DNA of 64,000 bases from Trichobilharzia regenti (lineage: Eukaryota > Platyhelminthes > Trematoda > Strigeidida > Schistosomatidae), in the NCBI GenBank assembly GCA_944472135.2, contig OX235263.1, forward strand, positions 26,589,379 to 26,653,378, read 5' to 3'. Under the pieces are notes generated by a model that worked only from the letters and a program-made list of their open reading frames with translations, did not search any database and was not told the DNA's origin. Each line of letters opens with the position of its first letter. The stretch's first letter is position 1. The position numbers and the translations under genes are program-made. Positions 21,795-33,269 of the stretch are shown here, piece by piece.

Positions 21795-22495
21795 CTCTTC
21801 TTTGTTTGTCTGCTGAAAACAGTGAATGAATTCACAGAGTCAATATCATATCCGTAGTTCATAAAAGGGTACGTTTTTGAACATCCTGGTACTTTGATTT
21901 CAGCTTGTTTCCACCACCTAGGCAAATGTTCCATCATGCAAGTGGATAGTTACCTTTCTGTATGACCTATGTATTTGCTTCAACAAACACACTGAGACTG
22001 ATATACGCAGTCTGAAGTGTCGATAATTGGCTGCCGGTCTTCTCCAGAATATGGGAGCAGTCACCTGATGATGTTGAGGAACACGAATTTTACAGACAAA
22101 TAAGTTATCCTGGTAATTTTACCAAGTTTCCATTTCACTATTCATTGTACGTCAACTCCTTTAAGTGGCAAACTGATGTATACAGCTTCCTCTAAATCTG
22201 TGTAGATCATTTTACTAGGGTTCATCTCTTTAGAGTGTTCAGTAATCAACTTCTCAAGATATCCATCCATAGATAAAACTTTCTTCAGAGTCTTTATTTC
22301 ATATTCAGTCATACTGTCAGAACAAATTCTCTGTCCTCTGTTGAACAATTTCCTCACTTGGTTCTCTTCATATTGGATCGGAACATAGCTTCTAAAGTGT
22401 ACATACTGTCCCATCCTAATGGGAAGCAACGAGTGAGTCGTCCTAAGCTGACGTAGATGAGATCTTATCAGGAGGAGATGAGCGATTGTGGGCAA
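21795..22495 (-). mobile_element. PLE RT end plus partial endonuclease, right arm
   Basis: Reverse complement of the left-arm PLE. The frame 22142-22495 (117 codons) reads a little further than the left one, ending in 'SLPLKGVDVQ', because of small differences near the end. Another difference gives Cys for Phe in 'RICSDSM'. The copy stops after the 'FTVFSRQTKK' region (about 21795), so it lacks the C-terminal signature. Confidence 0.82.
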
Positions 22496-22595
22496 TCGTT
22501 GTCCAAGCTGCAGACGACCGCAGAAAATGGGAAAAAGTGAGGATGTGTTGTTGAAGCCCTATGTTCCACCAGGAACTCAAGGGAATAATAATAAT
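22440..22595 (+). mobile_element. RTE LINE 3' end fragment, right arm
   Basis: Mirror of 20205-20400: ends 'ttgaagccctatgttccacc' (22552-22571) and then the (AAT)n run. Confidence 0.75.
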
Positions 22596-23460
22596 ACTGT
22601 CTCGTCCATGAAGACTTTCTAAAATATACATAAATCCTTATATGGGTCATTAATCTTTTTCACTAGAGATATATCATTTCATATATCATTCCCGTGTTCT
22701 GTTGTGAAATTTACTCAAAACTAGTTTTAGAAGAAAACTATGTGGTGATATTGATTGCGTGTGTAGGTTATACTACTTTAGTGAATCTATTAGTAATGAC
22801 CCATGTTGTTTGTATTTCTACTCATCTTTCATCGACAAAAATGGCCTTCTTGTATACATGAGTTTATGATTATTATTAACCTTTACTCAGGTTATTTGAA
22901 CTTGTCCTCAGTTATCGATTCACTTGTTTCTCAGTATGCTATTTTTTTTAATGATTCCATTGAATCATGATAATAATAAAAATATCTATTTATGGGACAA
23001 ATGAGAGAAGTTTTCACTTTTATATAAACAATTATATCGTATTAAGAGTCATGTGTCCTTAAACATAAGTAATGCGTACTGTGTTAATTAATATATGTGA
23101 TGCTGATAAACACAGTCATGGAAAGAAAAGAGGTTAGAAGGGTTCTTCATGCTTTTAAATATTTCTTCATTCGAAAGAATGATCACAGTTTGATAAGGCA
23201 GATTAATAAGAAATGATTAAAAATTTGCTATTTTCTTTAATAAACAAAGATGTTTTTCACTAATTTTTTTCTGGACAACTGTTTCGTCCTAGTTCAGGAC
23301 TCTTCTTATTCATAGTCTTGGTTAATATCATGAGCAAGTATTTGTCCTTACACATAACCAGATAAACTTCAGGTAACTTCCTCTGCAGAGTTAGTCACTG
23401 GTGAGCATAAGATCTATTTCTGAGAGTTAATTTGCAAGGAGTGGATCTATTACAAGTTTG

Positions 23461-23660
23461 CTGATTGATTGATTGATTGATGTCATTTAGAAAGGCATTG
23501 GAAACATGGAAGTACTCTGCAGGTGCTGTATTCTAGCTTTGGATGCATCGGCGGTACGCTTCCATTGGGGTTTGGACCCAGGACCTTCCATTTGCAAGGC
23601 TAGCTTGTATACCACTCACTCATCGAATGGCCCATGAATTCCAGCTTCTACTAATTCTCA
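23461..23660 (-). mobile_element. (GATT)n tract and SINE-A, minus copy
   Basis: A (GATT)4-5 tract at 23461-23480 immediately follows the palindrome. 23482-23660 is a SINE-A in antisense: tail complement 'gatgtcatttagaaaggc', weak ribozyme, B-box complement 'gggtttggaccc', and the 5' part 'cccatgaattccagcttcta'. Confidence 0.7.
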
Positions 23661-23739
23661 CCATCCACTTTCATTGCGAGTATTTGTCCCCATACTTGAC
23701 CTGATGGACTTCAATGTCAATGACTTTTCATTAGGACTC

Positions 23740-23960
23740 CAGGTGACTTTATCCTGCAGTCAGTTGCTGGTGAGAATAGCGAAGTGACAAAAGTTATGAT
23801 TCATAGACCATTGGATTCCGTCTCAGTGACTCTACGGTCAATGACTTTGACTAGTGACCTGAAAGCTCTGGGTTCAGTTCCGGCTTGGGGGTTAATGCGG
23901 ATGAAGCAGCTGTTCCCTACGCCTTCCTAGTTTCCAATTTCACAAGACATCCTCAGCATT
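23740..23960 (+). mobile_element. SINE-A, plus copy, degraded
   Basis: Contains the 5' part ('aaaagttatgattcatagac'), A-box-like 'agtgactctacggtcaatg', B-box 'gggttcagttcc', and a damaged ribozyme. Head-to-head with the preceding minus copy. Confidence 0.65.
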
Positions 23961-24329
23961 GGAGACGTCGTCTACTTAGACGATGAGTACTCCTCAAATG
24001 AACCATGCTGCTAGGAAAACACAACTGTACCGAAATGGTTGTAAAGTATATGCAGTTCGACGGAAAATAGATAACTTCCATTATCTTCTGACCAGGCCTC
24101 TTCTGTTTCTACTTCAATCGCTCATTATCCTAATGACTTGAGAGATACCAAGTGATTGGCGAAGAGGAAACTTACTCCATCCTGCTAACATTGGCTTGCC
24201 TGGCATTTGGTCAAATCCTGCTGGTGTAAACAACGCTAATGTCAAGCGTGTAATACTAGTGGACACAAACACGAGTTTGCCAACAACACACATGACGACA
24301 CTAACAGCAGTCATTCTTAAGTTACTGTC
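23961..24329. other. Unidentified sequence
   Basis: No family recognised. A 66-codon minus frame (24114-24314) has a signal-like hydrophobic start but no other support. Confidence 0.3.
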
Positions 24330-24535
24330 AAAGATCCCATCTTCAAACAGTAGGGAAATCTCTGAAGTCTCATAACTGTTTCACGCACTTACGCTCTATA
24401 CCCGGAAAGTTCATTAATGGCCACCTATTCAGAATACATGTCAATAAAGCATCAGATATCACGATTATCATCAAGCAACTATGTCTGAAAATCGATAACC
24501 TTCAATCCAATAACAAATTCTTTACATTCCAATCA
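24330..24535 (+). mobile_element. PLE C-terminal remnant
   Basis: Bases such as 'aaaatcgataaccttcaatc' (24488-24507) resemble 'aaaatcaatagacttcaatc' after the PLE ORF at 4470-5125, and 'taactgtttcacgcac' resembles 'gactgtttcacaattat'. No open frame. The resemblance is short. Confidence 0.42.
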
Positions 24536-25002
24536 CTTCATGTGATATTCAGCTGTCACTAGCAGGAAAGATTTAATGTTTTTCCAAGAATTTACCCTGT
24601 TTAATTTATTATCCTTTCATTTTGACTTACTTGTGACTGATCACTTGATTGGCTAGTTATTTCATTTATCTTGCTTTCTCATTACTACTATTGGACAATC
24701 ACATTCGGTACGATATATACATGGGTGGTGCGCATAAAAGTGAGACCATGCTGAATTGATAATTAACATGCATATCCGATAAGATTGTATCCATCATTCT
24801 CAGAAGAAGAACGGAATTTTGGGTCCAATTTCACAGCAGATGCGTAGTTTACTCATAGAATACTTAAGGCATCAAATAACATAGACATTCAGTTTCCCGA
24901 ACGCCACGGTAATAGAAATTTTAAAAAGTTTATTAAGCTTAACTTGAAAACACATTCTTACTTCATCTTGGCATATATTTCAATGTTCCAATTTTTTTCC
25001 AG
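24536..25002 (+). other. Intron sequence upstream of the first recognised protocadherin exon
   Basis: AT-rich. It ends in a pyrimidine-rich stretch and acceptor 'ttttttccag' (24993-25002). Confidence 0.6.
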
Positions 25003-25158
25003 ATGCATGCAACAGACAAAGACATTGGAGTTAATGCTCAAATTTATTACACTTTGGAGAAGAATGAAATGACTACACCTTATTTCAAAATAGATCCAGT
25101 CACTGGTTGGATTACAAATTCAGCGGAACTGGATCGTGAAGTACAAGCAACATTTCAA
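25003..25158 (+). CDS. Protocadherin-like gene, internal exon A
   Basis: An exon of 156 bp (52 codons, phase 0 at both ends), between acceptor 'ttttttccag' and donor 'gtaagt' (25159-25164). It encodes the first half of an extracellular cadherin repeat: the calcium-binding ATDKDIGVNAQI at residues 3-14, 'YYTLEKN', 'YFKIDPVTGWI' and the LDRE box near its end. Cadherin repeats are chained ectodomain modules for calcium-dependent cell adhesion. The ATG at its start is an ordinary internal codon, not a start. Upstream exons were not found within the window. The next exon (32198) completes the repeat in the same phase. Confidence 0.92.
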
Positions 25159-26185
25159 GTAAGTTGTTGGGTCAATATTTTTATGATTAGGATATGTTTT
25201 ATTACTGATATTTTCTTTTTTTTTGTTTCAACCAATTATCACTAATTTTTATGTAATAAGTGGTTGAAAGCTACTTGATCTGACAGTGTGTGATCTAAAC
25301 ACCTTACATCCGTTTCTTTCTTTTTGAGGGGCACACGCCTCACAGCGGTGTACTCTTACACTGTATCAATATCAGGTCGTGAATAAATTCACAACTTGAG
25401 CACTCTATTTAACTGTATTACCAGTTCAGCCAATTCGCTAACGAGAATTCGGTTTGTTATAACCGATTCAGCTGTCTGAGCTTATCCAAATCGGGCATAC
25501 ACTTGATGAGCTTGATCCCAAACAGTTGGAACGGCCTTCTGATATTCATTCAGCCGGCTGGCTAGCTGGTTGATGTTAGTGGTGTTCAACTGCTCATATC
25601 GATCAGCAGTATATAGCCGCATAATAATATTTTTAAAAATTCTAAATTCTTGATTAACAGTGTGCAAAAATGAACTAAACAGCCAAATAAATAAATAACT
25701 TAATGCGCTTGTTGGCTACAAAGAGTTAATGTTATCATTGGTCATAATTATTTAATCAAAATACCGCCTAAAGCCGTTTCCTGTATATATACGTATATTT
25801 AGTCATTCGCAGACCATATATATAACAAAAAAATCTTAGATATAAAACGCCTCTATTTGTTACCAGGAAGTAACTAATGACATTCACGACGGAATCTGAT
25901 GACGTTATAGTGGAATTTTATTGTACTACTGAGAAACAACTCAATACTCTGATGCACTGTCTTACATTAAAGTGGTCTGTTTATCCATTTGCTCTCGTTT
26001 GATTAAGGTTATTGAGTACCTATCAAACATATATGTTAATATGAATAATGCACCTAGTGTTATAACTGTTTGAAATCACGTTTATTCCTTGTCACACATA
26101 CGCTGGCTCCGTGTTTGGTCTTTAGCAGTAAACTGTATTGATGCTAGTTGACCAGTCGATGTTATGGTTGAGTCGGAGCTTTGCA
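25159..26185 (+). other. Intron, unidentified sequence
   Basis: Start of a 7.0-kb intron. A 61-codon minus frame (25482-25667) reading '...LASRLNEYQKAVPTVW...' hints at an old gag-like or other repeat but I cannot place it. Confidence 0.35.
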
Positions 26186-27200
26186 ATAACTGCCTCGGAA
26201 TCATCCTCCTGTAAACTCTAATCAAAATATTAAGTCACATAACCTCAGTGGAACTAAAAGATTCTCTGGATGCAAAACTTCACCCGAAGTAAGCTGAATC
26301 CAACAAAAGTGAACCAAGTGCGCATGGAGTTACACTCAAATCTCTATCTAAACTTCACTGACTTCGGGAATTCGATGGATTGAGTCAACCATGAAATAAT
26401 TTAAAAATTGTTCTAAGACCAAAGAATACAGGATCACAACCATTTATAAACCTTACTCAACAGCTTTATGAGGCTGATGTCACATGTATCTAGTGATTCA
26501 CAGCAGGAAACTCAATGAGGCTTTTGAAATGAAGACAGGAATGAGATAAGATTACCTACTGTGATTAACAATAATATTCATGATTATCGTGGACTGGATT
26601 ATGTACCGGCCGTGAGAGTTGAGAAGACAGAAATACACACGGGACCGACAATAAAACTTTAAAGGATCTAGATATCATAGACGATTTATGTTAAGCGTCA
26701 CACAAACTCGGAGATATACAGGCAAAAACCAAAACATTGATAGACAAAGCTGGGGAGACTTGACTTCAGATGAACATAGTGAACACTGAGGGGATGGAGA
26801 TGCCTGTCAATCAACACCAATGAACAATAATCACCGGAAAGTTTGGAGGAAGTCGCTTCTTTCATTTACTTCATCTTGGAAGAATTGTTTCAACTACAGG
26901 CGGCACAAATAACGATATCTAAATGATGACTAAAGAAACAAGACGGATCTTCATTATTCCGAAGTCAGTATAGAAGTCCACTACAATCAGCGCCAAGAAA
27001 AAGATCCGGATCTTCAAAATTAATGTCAAATGAGTTCTTCGATATGGCTTAGAGGCTTGATGCATCCTGAAAATCATTCCCAACAGGCTCTTGTATCTAT
27101 AGTGGAGATCGTGTGAGGAGATGAGAACAGTTGTGCAGTCTGTAGAAGATGATTAAAGGGAACAGGATGAAATAGAAATTTTCAAGTGTTGGTTTGCGTG
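26186..27200 (+). mobile_element. RTE (SR2-like) LINE, sense, heavily broken
   Basis: In shifting frames I can read 'NLYLNFTDF' (26340-26366, the RTE NFIDYEKAF region), 'EAFEMKTG' (26518-26541), 'DWIM' near 26590, 'VASFIYF' near 26850, and 'GGTNNDI' near 26900. These follow the RTE reverse transcriptase order. No YxDD box is readable. It lies in a protocadherin intron in the same orientation as the gene. Confidence 0.8.
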
Positions 27201-27219
27201 GATTTGATTGCTCTCAGGA

Positions 27220-27660
27220 TTTCCCCATGAACTGATATCGGTTTGGGTACCATTGAAAAACCAGCAGGGAGTATTGGACATCTGTTTTGTTCCAGTTTAA
27301 GACTCTTAATCAGTACACACCAGGATCTACCAGTTACACGGCGAGCTGGTAGACCATTAAGCAGGTTGGGTGTGAGGACAAATACTCGTCACCGATAACA
27401 TTCGCTAGTGGTCGTGCCATATATCGTTAATTTGCAGAAGTTAGAATTCATGGACTGGCTGGCCATTGGGTAGAATCCCAGCTAGTGAATGGTGTATGCT
27501 CTCGTCTTGTAACCAGAAGGTCCTGGCTTCAAACCGTGGTGATAGGTGCGTACCGTTGAATAGTCCCAAACTAGTGTGACGAAACAGGTGCGCAGTAATT
27601 CCAGGTTATCTGTTTTTCCTTTAACCAATGAGGATTTGCAGTTCAAGCCCTTTATTTCAC
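27220..27660. mobile_element. SINE-A head-to-head inverted pair
   Basis: The minus copy (27220-27375) shows the tail/ribozyme complement 'tgttttgttccagtttaaga' and tRNA-part complement 'gagctggtagaccattaag'. The plus copy (27395-27660) has 'gcagaagttagaattcatgg', 'cttgtaaccagaaggtcctg' (27510-27529), and ribozyme remnant 'tagtcccaaactag' plus 'gacgaaacag'. Confidence 0.78.
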
Positions 27661-28899
27661 TCGGAACCCAGCTAGATGAATGTCTGAATAAAGAACTATT
27701 TAATCGTTGATAAGTACATTACAAAAAGATTTTTTTTTCCAGTTTATACAGTCACTATGTTTTGGACACAATTGTTCACACAATAAAATAATGAGACTTA
27801 GATAATTTCAAAACAAACCATTAAACCAACATAAAGTCACCAATCAATAATAAATCACATCATCACCACTAAGCGAATGAACACTTATCAATAAATGTGA
27901 GGTTGACTTTCTGTCCTCATACAACACTTAAAAGTATGAGAAAAAAGCTGAAGAAGCACATACCTGATTGACCTTCGTGAAGGGATTTGTGATTACATTG
28001 TCATTTTATTATAGTTAAATTTAGAATCCTATTTCGATAACTCATTAAAATACATTGTAACTAGTCTTTTCAAGGTGTACAAAGACACTGTAGTAAGTTG
28101 TCATTATTATTCATTTATAACTTTGTCTAGTTTACTAGCTTTCTAGTTTTCCAGCCAGTCCATAGCTCAGTTAGAGAAGGAGGGTTGAGCGTAGGGCTAG
28201 AGACCCTACACCACAAAAGCTATCAAACTGCTATAGACAATTCAACTTCCAAGAAATATATTAAAAAAATACAAAAATATTTAAAAAACAAACTTATTCT
28301 TCGCTGGAATTGGAGAGGCGAAATGACACAGCCGGCTGAGGAAACCCCGCCGTCGGGAAGCCAGTAAGCCAGTCTATGTGTCTTCTCTCGATAAAAGTTA
28401 GAATCTAATTGAGGACGTAGAATGTCCAGGAATAATAATCATAATAACATTCGTTTACAAGACCCTAGTTTCAGAGTATTATCCTTTATGGGATATGCAT
28501 AATTTAATTATACTTATAACTACATTTGGTCATATCTAAAATGCAAAACTTGTAATAACAGTGATAAGGGATGATGAGGGGTGTTCAAAAATATGATCAA
28601 TAATGATGGTTTTTAAGTAGGACAGAAAATAATAATTAAAAAGTTTAAGGGTGTGTTGAACGTGATATATTGGGAAAGAAAGTTCTGTTTGTCAAAGTGA
28701 ATTCAGTGTTGTTGTTTTCTAAAATTCTGACGAATCAATCCAATTAAATTTAATTAAGTTTGACTTGACTTTTATTCAAAATACCTGTGGGATGATACAC
28801 CAAAATATGTATGAAGTATGATAGAGAAAAATGTAACGACTAAAATAGACGTGTTGTGTTCTGGAGACTGAAAACCAACGTTGTATCCTACTGCATTAT
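27661..28899 (+). other. Intron sequence, mostly unidentified
   Basis: AT-rich. 28150-28370 is more GC-rich and has a tRNA-like 'catagctcagttagag' but no B box that I trust. No gene. Confidence 0.35.
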
Positions 28900-29790
28900 T
28901 ATTTACTATATTTTTGTTGCTTTGGGTTCCAAGTGGAACACAAGGTCTCAACAGCACGCCTCCATTTTATTCTATTCTCTAAAGTCTACTTTGACTGGAT
29001 TTACGATTTCCCAAAGTCTCTCATCTTCTCCTGGAACGATCTCCTTCATGTCACCCTTGGACTCACACCCAACTGCTCTCTTTCCATTTACGTTCTACCC
29101 GGAAGTTGCCATGAAGCGTGATGTCATTCGATGGTCTCTTCTAAGCATGCCTGATCTATCCATATTTCCTTCGGAATATTTCTTGAGACACAGGTTCTTG
29201 GTTTGTTTGTTGTCAGCGGAGGTAGTTGCTGATAAGACCTGAAGTGGCCGGTGGGGAATTCTTTTCCCGACGGTTGTTTTAAGTTTGTAATCCATATTGA
29301 AGCGTTCAATGCCTTGACACTGGTATTGAAAATCTAAACTTATTTCTGATTGCTGACTGCAGAAAATTTCAAAACTGATTATAGAGTGTTGAGTGTGTGG
29401 TTTGCCTTTCCTATCCCAGCTGGTTTCGACATCTTCATCGGTTCCACTGGCCTGTAGTTGAAATTATGCATCTCAGATAGGTGAATGAAGTGAACTCTTC
29501 CTGAGTTGTTCTGTTTATAATGAATGGTGCTTGTTGATGTTGTTCGGTGATTAATTTTATCACTACCGTCTTCTCTATGTTCACGTGAAGTCCTTTCTTT
29601 GCTGTCTGCTTCTTCTGCCAGTTTGTTGGCTTTCGTCTATAAGTCTTCGGATTTATGTGACACTAGACAAAAATCATCCGAAATATTCAAATCTTCCAGA
29701 GTCTTCTTGTCGATCCAAAGTATTCTTCACTCACCGCTCCCTAAAGTCTGCTCATCTGCGTATCTAAACACAATTTCCTAGAATGACGCA
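28900..29790 (-). mobile_element. RTE (SR2-like) LINE, 3' 0.9 kb
   Basis: Starts with the tail complement 'aagtggaacacaaggtctca' (28931-28950) and runs through the antisense ORF C-terminus and palm/thumb part to about 29760. Colinear with 12899-13780. Multiple stops. Confidence 0.8.
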
Positions 29791-30249
29791 CTATCCTAAA
29801 ATGCCACGATGATAACGGAAAGATAATTGTTTGATATAAAACCTGAAGTGCTCAACAATGCACATTCAGCAATTTCCTAGTTACAAAACGAGAGATAAGA
29901 AACAAGGTGCGATCAAAACTTCGTTAACAACAATCACCCACCAAAAGATTTCGTAGACGGTTCAAGGTTAAATACCCAACCAACGACCAACCTTGAATTC
30001 ATTCAAACAATATTATAATCGTTAACCACCACGTTATCAACACCGACATACAACTAGAGAGGGAATTAACATAATCGCAGATTATACAGGTGATATTCAA
30101 ATGTTAGAACAATGATATACAACCTGGGAGAAATGACGACTATAAAAACAAAGTTATTTATTATCAGTGTTGTAGGTAGATTATTCAGGAGAGATTTTTC
30201 AAACAGTAATTTCCTTTTTCAAATATTGATTTTGTGGGGATTTTATTTG
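29791..30249 (+). other. Intron sequence, no feature
   Basis: Nothing recognised. Confidence 0.4.
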
Positions 30250-30515
30250 ATAGGATGGAGGATTTCATCATCAGCTGACATCATTTAGAGAACCACTGGG
30301 AAACTTGGAAGTACTGGACAGCCACTCCACCCTAGTTTGGGAGTCTTCATCAGTACGCACCCACGAGCTCGCCTTGTAACCAGAAGGTCCTGGATTCAAA
30401 CTCTGGTGGGTACCTACACTGAAGATTCCCAAACCAGTGCGAAAAAGCAGCCCAGTACTCCCAGGTTTTGCAGTGGTTCTCTAACTGATGTCAGCTCATG
30501 AAGTAATTCCCTTGC
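30250..30515. mobile_element. SINE-A head-to-head inverted pair (compact)
   Basis: The minus part (30250-30364) is tail complement plus ribozyme complement, ending 'ttcatcagtacgcaccc'. The plus part starts at once at 'acgagctcgccttgtaacca' (30361-30380) and runs through B box 'ggattcaaactc', ribozyme (CTGAAGA core, 30412-30418) and tail 'ctaactgatgtcagctcatg'. Only one tRNA-like head half remains, in the middle. Confidence 0.82.
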
Positions 30516-30599
30516 TGAAAATACGCTGCACAAATTGTTGCTTATATTTATCAGCATGATTTTACGTGTTACAGAGGTTATTGCATAATCATAAATTGG

Positions 30600-30770
30600 A
30601 TTTCATTAAAAACCAGGGAGAGGTGGGCAGTCATTCCCTCCTACTTCGAGATTCTTCGGTGGTACACACCTATGATACTCCAGGCATCAAAGCTGAAGCC
30701 ATTTTGATCCCACTCAAGGGTATACTAGGTGAATGATTGTCTTAACAGTCTACTCAACGAATGTTCTGTC
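30600..30770 (-). mobile_element. SINE-A remnant
   Basis: The complement of the ribozyme/tail segment ('aaaaaccagggagaggtggg', 'tacttcgagattcttcgg') is followed by degraded tRNA-like sequence. Confidence 0.5.
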
Positions 30771-31447
30771 CACGTTAATTTCTTTCTATATATTTATTTA
30801 GACATGGTTTGTTGGGAGCCTTTTTGACAGAATTCCTTATTGTTAATCTTCAGGATGGAGCGAAGTCAGCTGTTGATAACAGTCTGTAGGAGTTAAAATT
30901 CATAAGATTAAAAAAGCAATCACCAACCGACAAACTTATCTTGCTTCACTAAAAAACCTATTTAATCACACAGTCTAAAATAGACAAGCTTTCTCGGTAG
31001 TTGCTACTGCTTGTACATAGGAAGAATTGAGAGATGGCTGTTTACTAGGGGAGCTGAAGAGATAGTTTAGAGACATCCACGCTTTACAGCCTCATCCTTA
31101 TTTGACACCGTTAATTCTCAGTAATATAGCCATTATAAAGCACGACATCAACATATCAAAATCTTTCAAGGTGATAAATACACAAAGCACATTATGTTTA
31201 CTTTGAACTACCGAAACTGTCATCATTTGAAGACGAAAACCTGAAGGAAAGCATTAGAAACTCTATATTTTACTTCGATAGGCGTTGAGTGTTTCATTTG
31301 AACTGTTTGGAATTTAAATTCCTTAATATGACATAGTTTGATATATACACCTATGTACTTCTATAGTCGCTCAGTTTGTTCAAACAACCATTCATCGAAT
31401 GATAGAGCAACCGACTCCCTTTTAGTCTTTATTATTCTTGTTTTCTG
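30771..31447 (+). other. Intron sequence, no feature
   Basis: Nothing recognised. Confidence 0.4.
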
Positions 31448-31795
31448 GCATTTTATTATCATTATTATTACATCTGCTTCCTAGTGGGACATAGGGTTTC
31501 AAAACAACATCTGATTTCATTATATTCCCTGCAGCCCTCTTCAGATGACCATTTGATCGCACATATGACATCATCTCCTCATCGCACGATCTCCTCTATA
31601 TGATTGCCGGATCAACGCTTCACTCAACGTTTCACATTCTGTCTCACTCAAGTTCTGGCCTGGGGCGAGATGTTATTTGACGATCTCTTCAACGAGTGTC
31701 CAATCCATCTCCATTTCCTTCGAAGCAATAGGTTTTTGATGGTTTTGTTTCCTTCCAGATTTCTTTTTGCTTATTTTAGTCTAATAAGTTGAACT
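31448..31795 (-). mobile_element. RTE LINE 3' end fragment
   Basis: (ATT)n, tail complement 'agtgggacatagggtttcaa' (31483-31502), then ORF-end complement to about 31770. Confidence 0.75.
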
Positions 31796-32197
31796 GAGTA
31801 TTCCACTAAGGCGTCTTTTAACTCGATTTTAAGTTATTCCCTTTGAATTTTGGATTAATTCTATGAAGCAAAAGAAATTCACAGAACACTTCAGAAGCTC
31901 TTCTGGCGGTGTTATTATTCAAAGCAAAAGTATTTAATTCTTCATACAGACACTATTCTTCCTTTCTTACTCAGTACAACAGAATGAATTGCTAAAATTT
32001 TATGTTAAACTGTGTGACTGGATCAAAGCTACGAAAAATCCGATTGACGAGTCGAAAAAAGTTTTCCTTATTCTTTAGAATGTAACAAAAATGAATCACT
32101 AAACCAAAAAGGGTCTTACAGTTTGTTTGGTTAATCATTTGTATATTGTAAAATCACATCTAAGGTGTTTATCTCATTCATATTTTATCCTATACAG

Positions 32198-32650
32198 CTG
32201 ACAGTGTTAGCCACCGACGGTGGTTTCGATAGTGGTTTAGACAGTCGAGTACTAAGGCCACCTGGCAGTACAATAATTCATCATACAGCAACTACACAAC
32301 TGCTCATACAACTATTGGATGAAAATGACAATACACCAGAATTTCGTGGTCCACGACAATTTGCTGTTGAAGAAAATCAACAACCAAATAAATGGATTGG
32401 TGATATACAAGTGTTGGACAGAGATGAAGGAGTCAATAGTGCAGTGACATTTCGATTATTAACTGGTAAACTATTAAAAAGTAGTCATAGTAGTAATGAT
32501 AATAACAATAATAATAACAACAGTGGCAGTAAAGAGGACGTCAAGAAAGTTAATCAGAATGTAGCTGCATTAGAAGATGGTAGTTTGCCCATTAAATTAC
32601 TGAATAATGGAAGTTTATATACAACTAAATCGTTGGATAGAGAGTATAAG
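32198..32650 (+). CDS. Protocadherin-like gene, internal exon B
   Basis: 453 bp (151 codons, phase 0 both ends), acceptor 'tcctatacag' and donor AAG|gtgagg. It completes one cadherin repeat (LTVLATDGG at residues 1-9; LLIQLLDENDNTPEF near 44-58) and begins the next (FAVEENQ; IQVLDRDEGVNSAV; LTTKSLDRE-type end, here 'YTTKSLDREYK'). DxNDN, DRD and LDRE are calcium-binding signatures. An unusual low-complexity insert rich in Ser/Asn, with seven Asn in a row (codon repeat AAT/AAC, about 32495-32520), sits after 'FRLLTGKLLK', where cadherin repeats have a short loop. Confidence 0.95.
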
Positions 32651-32784
32651 GTGAGGATAATTACTTTAATTGTTTTTTTTTTCTATTTCATGAGATGTAC
32701 TCATTTAGAAGAGAATATCATTTTTGAATGGTTGAAGGCGATCGGAATTAAACCTAGGAGGTAAATTTGGAAGAGTTTTAAAGA

Positions 32785-33000
32785 AACTCAGTTAACTTAT
32801 GAGATTCGAACCCGCGCCATCCAATGGTGCAGTCAGAGATGTTACCACTGAACTATTCGTGCTGGTAATTGATCTCCTGTATGACTGTAATGTGTAATTT
32901 GATTTGACTCTAGACAGAGTTTAATGTCATGCATGTAGTCCATGGTATTGGTGAAGACTTAATGTCTAGCCACTTGGCATGGAGATCACATAACACTGAA
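32785..33000. mobile_element. SINE-C inverted pair, degraded
   Basis: Minus copy 32785-32920: 'tgagattcgaacccgcgcca' (32801-32820; B-box complement), then 'gttaccactgaactattcg' (A-box complement). Then a plus tail piece 'tagccacttggcatggagat'. Located just 3' of exon B. Confidence 0.62.
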
Positions 33001-33269
33001 ACGAATGAAGGTATACAATCTCTATTTTTACTTGGCTGACGGTGGCTAACACTGGAAGCTAGAATTTATATTTCATCCGATTTCAGGTTCGACATTTGGA
33101 CTGATTTGCATTCCTGGTGAGTGATGGAGTTCTCACCACAACTGGAATCTAGCAAACACTCTTTTATAAGTTGAAAGATTATCCAATAGGCTATCTCCTT
33201 TTGTACAACGAGTGTCGAAATGATAATTCCAACAAATAACAATATCACTTTTTAACATTTAATGAATGC
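33001..33269 (+). other. Intron sequence, no feature
   Basis: Nothing recognised. Confidence 0.4.

Larger units (their letters stand above)
19260..23449. repeat. 4.2-kb near-perfect palindrome with two opposed PLE copies
   Basis: Left arm 19260-21623 and right arm 21638-23449 are reverse complements around a 14-base spacer (21624-21637). I see only scattered single-base differences apart from two large gaps in the right arm: about 100 bp (left 19395-19500) and about 460 bp (left 21030-21490). Each arm contains, from outside in: a SINE-A ribozyme fragment, AT-rich DNA, a short RTE tail, and a PLE RT-end/endonuclease. The outermost ~40 bases on both sides are CR1 LINE sequence. Confidence 0.93.
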
